Positions 58,760 to 64,000 of a DNA stretch of 64,000 bases are shown here, in pieces. How positions within the stretch are numbered: position 1 is the first letter of the stretch; each line of letters begins with the position of its first letter. Origin of the DNA: Firmicutes bacterium AF25-13AC. Its GTDB lineage: Bacteria > Bacillota > Clostridia > Lachnospirales > Lachnospiraceae. The notes below the pieces were generated by a model that searched no databases, had not been told where the DNA came from, and saw nothing but the letters and a program-made list of their open reading frames with translations. The stretch lies in contig QUFP01000004.1 in assembly GCA_003478935.1 (NCBI GenBank), forward strand, positions 1-64,000, in the 5' to 3' direction. A program made the position numbers and the translations under genes.

Positions 58760-58843
58760 TTCTATTCTCCTCTATTTCCCCTGTCTTCTATTTTATTTTT
58801 GGGTGATCTTTCCTGTTTTATTTTGATTTTAATTGATTACTTC

Positions 58844-59785
58844 TTATTTTTCTGTGATGTAAGAATAAATCATCATCAAATTTTTGCCTTCTGCCTTCAT
58901 CTTTCCATAACATGCCGGAACGATAAGGTGAGTGCCCTTCTTTACTGGAGTGCCGTCAAAACTTCCCTCTCCATCCAGAACACTGATATCTACAAATGGC
59001 TGATTCCAATCAAACTCTGCTGTTCCATTTACAGTTGCCTTGCATACAGTATAGCACGGGCAGCTTACAAGCTTCTCGGCCTCTGCACCTTCAACGTCAA
59101 GCTTTTCATGCTCTGCCACTGCCGGTTCAAATGGTGCCTTAATAACGTCAATACTCTGCTGTACATGAAGTGCTCTCGGCTTTCCATCCTGCAGACGATC
59201 ATAGTCATATACACGATATGTAATATCACTGTTTTGCTGAGTCTCAAGAATCAAAGTTCCACCCTTAATTGCATGAACACAGCCTGGATTGATCTGGAAG
59301 AAATCACCCTTCTTTACAGGAATCTCGCGGATAAATTCTTTCCAGCGCTTGCCGCGGATCATCTCTTCTACTTCCTCGTGATTCTTTGCATTGTGACCGA
59401 TCACGATAGTGCCGCCTTCCTTTGCATCAAGAATGTACCAGCACTCCATCTTGCCAAGAGAGCCATTCTCGTGCTCTGCTGCGTATGCATCATCTGGATG
59501 AACCTGAATGCTAAGATCTGCCTTTGCATCAATAATCTTAATCAAAAGCGGAAAGCGGTCTCCCTGTACATTGCCAAATAATTCTCTGTGATTTTCCCAC
59601 AGCCAGCTTAATGTCTTTCCCTTATACTCGGTATTCTTAAGTGTACAGTCTCCGTGTGGATGAGCACTGATTGCCCAGCACTCTCCTGTATTATCTCCCG
59701 GAATGTCATAACCAAAATCATCCTTTAAACGGCTTCCGCCCCAAATCATCTGTTTAAACACCGGCTCAAGTAATAAAAGTTCCAT
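58844..59785 (-). CDS. manA: Mannose-6-phosphate isomerase, type I
   Basis: 313 residues; interconverts mannose 6-phosphate and fructose 6-phosphate. Zinc cupin with ECWAISAHPHGDC, SIQVHPDDAYA, GKMECWYILDAKEGG, GDFFQINPGCVHAIKGGTLILETQQNSDITYRVYDYDR. The first 200 residues are the catalytic domain, the rest a beta-domain. AAGGAGG before the ATG and a promoter at 59844-59872. It is the first gene of an operon with the ROK kinase. Confidence 0.93.
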   Translation of the reverse strand: MELLLLEPVFKQMIWGGSRLKDDFGYDIPGDNTGECWAISAHPHGDCTLKNTEYKGKTLSWLWENHRELFGNVQGDRFPLLIKIIDAKADLSIQVHPDDAYAAEHENGSLGKMECWYILDAKEGGTIVIGHNAKNHEEVEEMIRGKRWKEFIREIPVKKGDFFQINPGCVHAIKGGTLILETQQNSDITYRVYDYDRLQDGKPRALHVQQSIDVIKAPFEPAVAEHEKLDVEGAEAEKLVSCPCYTVCKATVNGTAEFDWNQPFVDISVLDGEGSFDGTPVKKGTHLIVPACYGKMKAEGKNLMMIYSYITEK

Positions 59786-59843
59786 GGTAGTTCCTCCTTA
59801 TGCGATACAAACAGCACTTGCAGATGCTGTTTCTTATGTGTAA

Positions 59844-59872
59844 AGTATATCGAATTTGGGCAGAAGTTACAA
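59844..59872 (-). promoter_or_regulatory. Promoter of the manA-ROK operon
   Basis: Minus strand TTGTAA (59867-59872), 17 bases, TATACT (59844-59849). The ATG of manA is 59 bases downstream. Confidence 0.65.
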
Positions 59873-60024
59873 GTGATATTTTCGACAGGTTCGAGAAAAG
59901 CCAATACACACATTACAAGCCAATATTTACAGCATGCCCGAAGGTGAATGGATTTCACGAGCCGGACACTTGGAGCAGGTCTTTCAAAGTAATATATAAT
60001 AAGAAAGAACATAAAAGGAACCTG

Positions 60025-60082
60025 CGGAGTTTGGTCCGGCGACGAAACCATTGCGCCTGAGGGCATTCGTAAGCTGACTCCG
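60025..60082. other. Structured or degraded stretch in the manA-tdk gap
   Basis: The 379-base gap between manA and tdk holds no convincing gene. GC-rich compared with its surroundings, with an inverted repeat CGGAGT/ACTCCG enclosing further short pairings (GGCG/CGCC). Minus-strand reading gives SQLTNALRRNGFVAGP, which may be a trace of a lost gene. It lies upstream of both promoters, so it is not in a leader RNA of either gene. Confidence 0.3.
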
Positions 60083-60101
60083 TGAACCGTAACTTCTCCC
60101 C

Positions 60102-60130
60102 TTGACCATACGTGCAAAACAGAGTATAGT
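60102..60130 (+). promoter_or_regulatory. Promoter of thymidine kinase
   Basis: TTGACC (60102-60107), 17 bases, TATAGT (60125-60130), 34 bases before the start codon. Confidence 0.72.
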
Positions 60131-60164
60131 TATGAGCAGCATATTATGAAGGGAATTAAAAGAC

Positions 60165-60737
60165 ATGGCTAAGCTTGTATTTAACTATGGAGCAATGGGC
60201 TCCTCTAAAACCGCTAATGCACTTATGGTTGCATATAATTACGAAGAACGAGGGCAGCACGCTCTGATTTTAAAACCAGCTACTGACACTAGAGATGGCA
60301 TTCACACCGTTTCTTCAAGAATCGGTCTTTCAAACACATGCCGCCTGATTGACGAATTTCTGGATGAATTTACGAAAAATCCAGACTGTGTATTAAATTA
60401 CAATGCGATTATCGTTGATGAAGCACAGTTTGCTTCTCCTGAGCAAATTGATTTATTTTCTGATATCGTAGATACTTGGCAGATTCCTGTCTTATGCTAC
60501 GGACTAAGAGCTGATTTTCAGAATAAATTTTTCCCAGGCAGCCGCCGTCTGATGGAGATCGCCGATGAAATCAAGGAAATCAAAACGATCTGCTGGTGCG
60601 GCAAAAAAGCAACCTGCAATGCCCGCTACGATGACAATGGCATCATAAAAGAAGGCGCCCAGGTGGTACTAGGCGCCAATGATAAATATATTGCTCTGTG
60701 CAGAAAGCACTTCAAGGAGGGAAATTTAGGAAAATGA
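60165..60737 (+). CDS. tdk: Thymidine kinase, type II
   Basis: 190 residues; phosphorylates thymidine to TMP in the salvage pathway. P-loop FNYGAMGSSKTANAL, Asp-containing VDEAQF, and two zinc-binding cysteine pairs (TICWCGKKATCNARY, and LCRKHF near the end). AAGGGAATT precedes the ATG. Stands alone, with its own promoter and terminator. Confidence 0.94.
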   Translation: MAKLVFNYGAMGSSKTANALMVAYNYEERGQHALILKPATDTRDGIHTVSSRIGLSNTCRLIDEFLDEFTKNPDCVLNYNAIIVDEAQFASPEQIDLFSDIVDTWQIPVLCYGLRADFQNKFFPGSRRLMEIADEIKEIKTICWCGKKATCNARYDDNGIIKEGAQVVLGANDKYIALCRKHFKEGNLGK

Positions 60738-60742
60738 TTTAT

Positions 60743-60788
60743 CACCCGGGACAGATAATGAGCCGCCGTTCCTGTCCCGGTGGTTTTT
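60743..60788 (+). terminator. Terminator of thymidine kinase
   Basis: 12-bp stem with one bulge (CACCCGGGACAG/CTGTCCCGGTG) and a T run to 60788. Confidence 0.85.
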
Positions 60789-60789
60789 C

Positions 60790-62637
60790 TTATTTATAGT
60801 ACTGTGCCTGCGCATTCCACATCTGGCGATACAGTCCGTCTTTACCGATCAGCATCTCGTGGTTTCCCTGCTGCACAATCCTGCCATCGCAAAATACGAT
60901 GATATCCTTTGAGAATCGGCACGCAGACAAACGGTGCGATATAAATAGAGCTGTTTTATCCTGCACAATCCGATGAAAATCGCTGTAAATCTCGCTCTCG
61001 GCAATCGGGTCTAGTGCCGCTGTCGGCTCATCAAGAATAACAAATGGCGCATCCTTATAAATAGCGCGTGACATTGCTGTTTTCTGTGCCTCGCCACCTG
61101 AGATTTCCATGCCAGTTTCAGAAAAATCTCTATTCAAAATAGTATTTAAACCGTCTGGCATCTTATTATATAAGCGCATCAGATCCACACGGCGAATGGC
61201 ATCCATCGCGCGCTCCTCATCTACCTTTTCTCCTGCCGCAATGTTCTCCCCAAATCTGAATGAAAAAATTTTAAAATCCTGAAAGACAACTGCGAACAGC
61301 TTGCGATACTGCGCCTCTTCGTACTCCCTGATATCCACTCCATTTAAGAGAATATATCCTTTGGTTGGGTCATAAAGCCTGCATAAAAGCTTAATAAATG
61401 TAGTTTTTCCTGAGCCATTCAGCCCTACAAATGCCGTACTTTCTCTGGCACTTATCTTTACATTAACATCACGCAGCACATACTGTTCTGTCCCTGGATA
61501 GCGAAAAGATACATCTACGAACTCAACTTCCGGATTTTCCATATCAGTCAAACTAACAGGGCGAGACGCCTTTTTCATCTTATTTTGCAGACCCATGTAC
61601 TCAAGATACTCATCCATCTGCATTCTGTCATGATGTAGTCTGCTCCATCCTGCAAACAAATCAGTCATTCCCTGAATGAACTGCTGCACAGCACCTGCAT
61701 AACGCACGATATTTCCGATTGTAATCATCCCACCGTATGCACAGAATGCCACATACAGATAGATGATTCCGCCTACACACGAGGAAAGCATTCCCTGTAA
61801 GCCAAAATGACACACATCATTCTTGGCATATTGAAGCGTCATTCGTCTCCAGTTTGCATTCATCTGATCACCGTAATGTTCCATCATCGGCTCCTGATGA
61901 AAAATCCGAATGTCCTTTCCTGCCTTTTGGGACAGTACAACTTCATTCATCATATAGCTGTTTAAACGATTCTCATCCTCATGCTCCTTGTGGATTGCCA
62001 AACGGCGTTTGCCTTGCTCTAATACAGAGCGACGATTCAGATACAACACAGCAAACAATGCAACTATTGCTATAATTCGAAACAGCGTTTCCTGTGTCCT
62101 AGCTGTCTTTGAAAACTGTTTTGCAAAAAATGGACCGATTGTGATAATTGCTGCCACCATACGAACTGACGCCGTCAATAGAATTTCAAGCTGTGTTAGA
62201 AAACGCTCAAACACATCCTTCTCGCGCTTTCGGTACTCATCCTGGCGTGCCCGAAGAGTACGCACGCGCTCATCCCCGATCTGCTCATAATCCATCTGCA
62301 TTGTTTTTGTCATGATGGGTTCTGTCATTCGATGCTGCATGCCCCACCACATAATATTTTTCTTTTTTGTGACAAGATGACGAAGAATTGCTGTGACAAA
62401 ACTCGCGCCTGTTCCTGCAAGAACAAACAGTGCCATTTCCTGCATAGAACGTCCAGAATAGAGTGCATCTAGTAGCATTGATGAGAGAAAAATTGCAATA
62501 AACGGGAAAATGCCTTCCAACAAGACACCAATCAAAATGATCTTCCATCCCGGATTGTACTCATTTAGAAGGTGAATCATTTGAATATACGTTGCCGCAT
62601 CCTCGCGAAACTGTGACTTTTTCATCTTCATGCGCAC
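60790..62637 (-). CDS. ABC transporter half, ATPase-permease
   Basis: 615 residues. Membrane domain with helices around 30-80, 140-200 and 275-310, then ATPase: Walker A GLNGSGKTT, signature ISGGEAQKT, Walker B FVILDEPTAALD with catalytic Glu. Overlaps the previous gene by 10 bases, so it works as a heterodimer with it. No peptidase domain. The substrate is unknown. Second exporter pair in the window, not closely related to the MarR-controlled one. Confidence 0.9.
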   Translation of the reverse strand: MRMKMKKSQFREDAATYIQMIHLLNEYNPGWKIILIGVLLEGIFPFIAIFLSSMLLDALYSGRSMQEMALFVLAGTGASFVTAILRHLVTKKKNIMWWGMQHRMTEPIMTKTMQMDYEQIGDERVRTLRARQDEYRKREKDVFERFLTQLEILLTASVRMVAAIITIGPFFAKQFSKTARTQETLFRIIAIVALFAVLYLNRRSVLEQGKRRLAIHKEHEDENRLNSYMMNEVVLSQKAGKDIRIFHQEPMMEHYGDQMNANWRRMTLQYAKNDVCHFGLQGMLSSCVGGIIYLYVAFCAYGGMITIGNIVRYAGAVQQFIQGMTDLFAGWSRLHHDRMQMDEYLEYMGLQNKMKKASRPVSLTDMENPEVEFVDVSFRYPGTEQYVLRDVNVKISARESTAFVGLNGSGKTTFIKLLCRLYDPTKGYILLNGVDIREYEEAQYRKLFAVVFQDFKIFSFRFGENIAAGEKVDEERAMDAIRRVDLMRLYNKMPDGLNTILNRDFSETGMEISGGEAQKTAMSRAIYKDAPFVILDEPTAALDPIAESEIYSDFHRIVQDKTALFISHRLSACRFSKDIIVFCDGRIVQQGNHEMLIGKDGLYRQMWNAQAQYYK

Positions 62638-64000
62638 ACCTCCTCTACACCATCTTTGTTTACCCGATAATATTTTCCCTGTATCTCAAACAACTGCGCA
62701 TATCGGCCATTTAAGCAAATCAGCTCATCATGTGTTCCCTGCTCAATGATCGTTCCATTCTCTAACAGCAAAATACGATCACAAAAACGCGTGCTTGCCA
62801 GTCGATGTGAAATAAATACTGATGTTCGTCCTTCCACCATCTCCATATATTTCTGATAAATCTGCTGCTCGGCTAATGGGTCTAGTGCTGCTGTCGGCTC
62901 ATCTAAAAGAAGCATCGGTGCATTTTTATATAGCGCACGCGCCATCCAAAGTTTCTGGTTTTCTCCTCCGGAAAGTGCGATTCCATCATCAAGAATACTA
63001 GCACCAAGCGGTGTATCTTCTTTTTTAGGCAAGCTGCTAACTTTTTGCCATAGTCCGGAAAGCGTTAAACATTCACGCACCCGCTCACGGTCAATGTGTG
63101 TTCCAACATCGGATGCCACATTCTGTGCAATAGTCATAGGTAGAAGCTTTACATCCTGAAAAACAACTGCAAGCAATGAAAAATATTCCTCTTTACTATA
63201 TTCTTCCTGTGGTCTTCCATTGATAAAAATCGTACCCTGCGTTGGACGATACAGTCCACAAAGAAGTTTTACAAGCGTTGATTTACCAGCACCATTCAGA
63301 CCGACAAGTGCGATTCGTTCACCTTGGCGCAGCGTGACATTGATATCCTTTATGGTAGGTTTTGTGCTGCCCGGATAGGTAAAGCCTACATGCTCCAGAC
63401 GAATTTCAACTGCATCGCCTGCTAATTTATGCGCTGCCTTGTCTTTTGTTTCTGATTTTTCATTGATACTGTTGTCTTTTTTAGAAATAGTTCCACGAAA
63501 AGATGATTTTTCCCATGAGCACAGAAACTGGCGAAGACGTGAATAGTCAAAGCTTAGCCGTCCCAGTTTTTCTCTGCTGTCAAGAAGTGCGCTGCATGCC
63601 TCTTGACAGCTTGCCGCAATCGCTGTATACCAGACAAAATCTGAAACTGCCATATTGCCATTTATGATTTTCCAAATAAAATAAAGGTAGATTCCAAAAT
63701 CACGTATAAAGCAAAAAGCTGCATCGCAAATATTAACTGCAAAATAGCCGTTCTCCCAATGCTTCACGTAGCCGTCAGCTGTTGCCTGTTCTCTATGGAA
63801 AATGGCAGTCAGCCACCCAGTCAGATCATACATGCGAATGTCCTTGCCTCCGGCTAAATCACAGGCGCACTCCTCCACATATTTCATCTTTCGGCTTGCC
63901 TTATCTGCTTTGGGGCGAAGTTGTCTGTCAAACGCTGCCGCACGCTCCTTTAAACCTAAAATCAATAGTGCAGGTACCCATACAAGAAGTACAGCTACAA
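62628..64000 (-). CDS. ABC transporter half, ATPase-permease (cut by window edge)
   Basis: About 457 residues seen; the frame stays open to the end of the window, so the N-terminal membrane part lies outside. ATPase domain: Walker A GLNGAGKST, signature LSGGENQKL, Walker B MLLLDEPTAALD. About 25 residues of charged linker (SINEKSETKDKAAHKLAG) separate membrane and ATPase domains. Both subunits of this pair have an intact catalytic Glu, unlike the pair at 51382. Confidence 0.88.
   Translation of the reverse strand, partial: VAVLLVWVPALLILGLKERAAAFDRQLRPKADKASRKMKYVEECACDLAGGKDIRMYDLTGWLTAIFHREQATADGYVKHWENGYFAVNICDAAFCFIRDFGIYLYFIWKIINGNMAVSDFVWYTAIAASCQEACSALLDSREKLGRLSFDYSRLRQFLCSWEKSSFRGTISKKDNSINEKSETKDKAAHKLAGDAVEIRLEHVGFTYPGSTKPTIKDINVTLRQGERIALVGLNGAGKSTLVKLLCGLYRPTQGTIFINGRPQEEYSKEEYFSLLAVVFQDVKLLPMTIAQNVASDVGTHIDRERVRECLTLSGLWQKVSSLPKKEDTPLGASILDDGIALSGGENQKLWMARALYKNAPMLLLDEPTAALDPLAEQQIYQKYMEMVEGRTSVFISHRLASTRFCDRILLLENGTIIEQGTHDELICLNGRYAQLFEIQGKYYRVNKDGVEEVCA

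Noticed and set aside
60025..60082. Riboswitch before thymidine kinase
   Set aside because: The folded region lies upstream of the best promoter (60102-60130), so it would not be in the transcript, and it matches no riboswitch I know.
59746..60117. Minus-strand gene in the manA-tdk gap
   Set aside because: No ribosome site, overlaps the manA start and promoter, and low resemblance to any protein; at most a remnant.

Overview
The window looks like a chromosome segment of a low-GC Gram-positive anaerobe, most likely a gut clostridium of the Lachnospiraceae type. The reasons are strong AGGAGG ribosome binding sites, a YesM/YesN-type two-component system beside a carbohydrate ABC importer, type I ManA, a ROK sugar kinase and type II thymidine kinase. 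This is inferred from gene families; no rRNA or tRNA lies in the window to confirm it.

Region 1 (about 1-12.4 kb, host): a minus-strand sugar-uptake operon (MalE-like binding protein, MalF-like and MalG-like permeases, a second unrelated binding protein) lies downstream of its histidine kinase and response regulator. Next come a glycogen/maltodextrin phosphorylase and a divergent AraC/cupin regulator. Together they form an oligosaccharide uptake and phosphorolysis module.

Region 2 (about 12.45-51.4 kb): a nearly complete siphovirus prophage. From right to left it has a large serine recombinase, a secreted accessory protein, two divergent repressor switches with clear operators, and an early operon with an HUH replication initiator and ParA/ParB. 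The late genes follow: small and large terminase, portal, a MuF head protein with a toxin-like tail plus probable immunity gene, scaffold, capsid, connectors, tail tube, frameshifted tail chaperone pair, tape measure and tail tip. Next are a tail-fibre gene with a diversity-generating retroelement (DGR: variable repeat, template repeat and reverse transcriptase), a holin and an amidase endolysin. The DGR is the highlight: a 115-bp template/variable repeat pair differs at 14 positions, 13 of them adenines in the template.

Region 3 (about 51.4-64 kb, host): a MarR-controlled heterodimeric ABC exporter, a short DtxR-like regulator with a lipoprotein, a manA-ROK kinase operon, thymidine kinase, and a second ABC exporter pair, one gene of which runs off the window edge.

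A caution for the whole window: seven genes are broken by apparent or inferred one-base indels, several in homopolymers (about 8330, 11950, 12975, 19060, 19640, 46835 and 50513; two fall in the same tail gene). Some are probably sequence errors rather than real pseudogenes, and reads should be checked before calling these genes dead.
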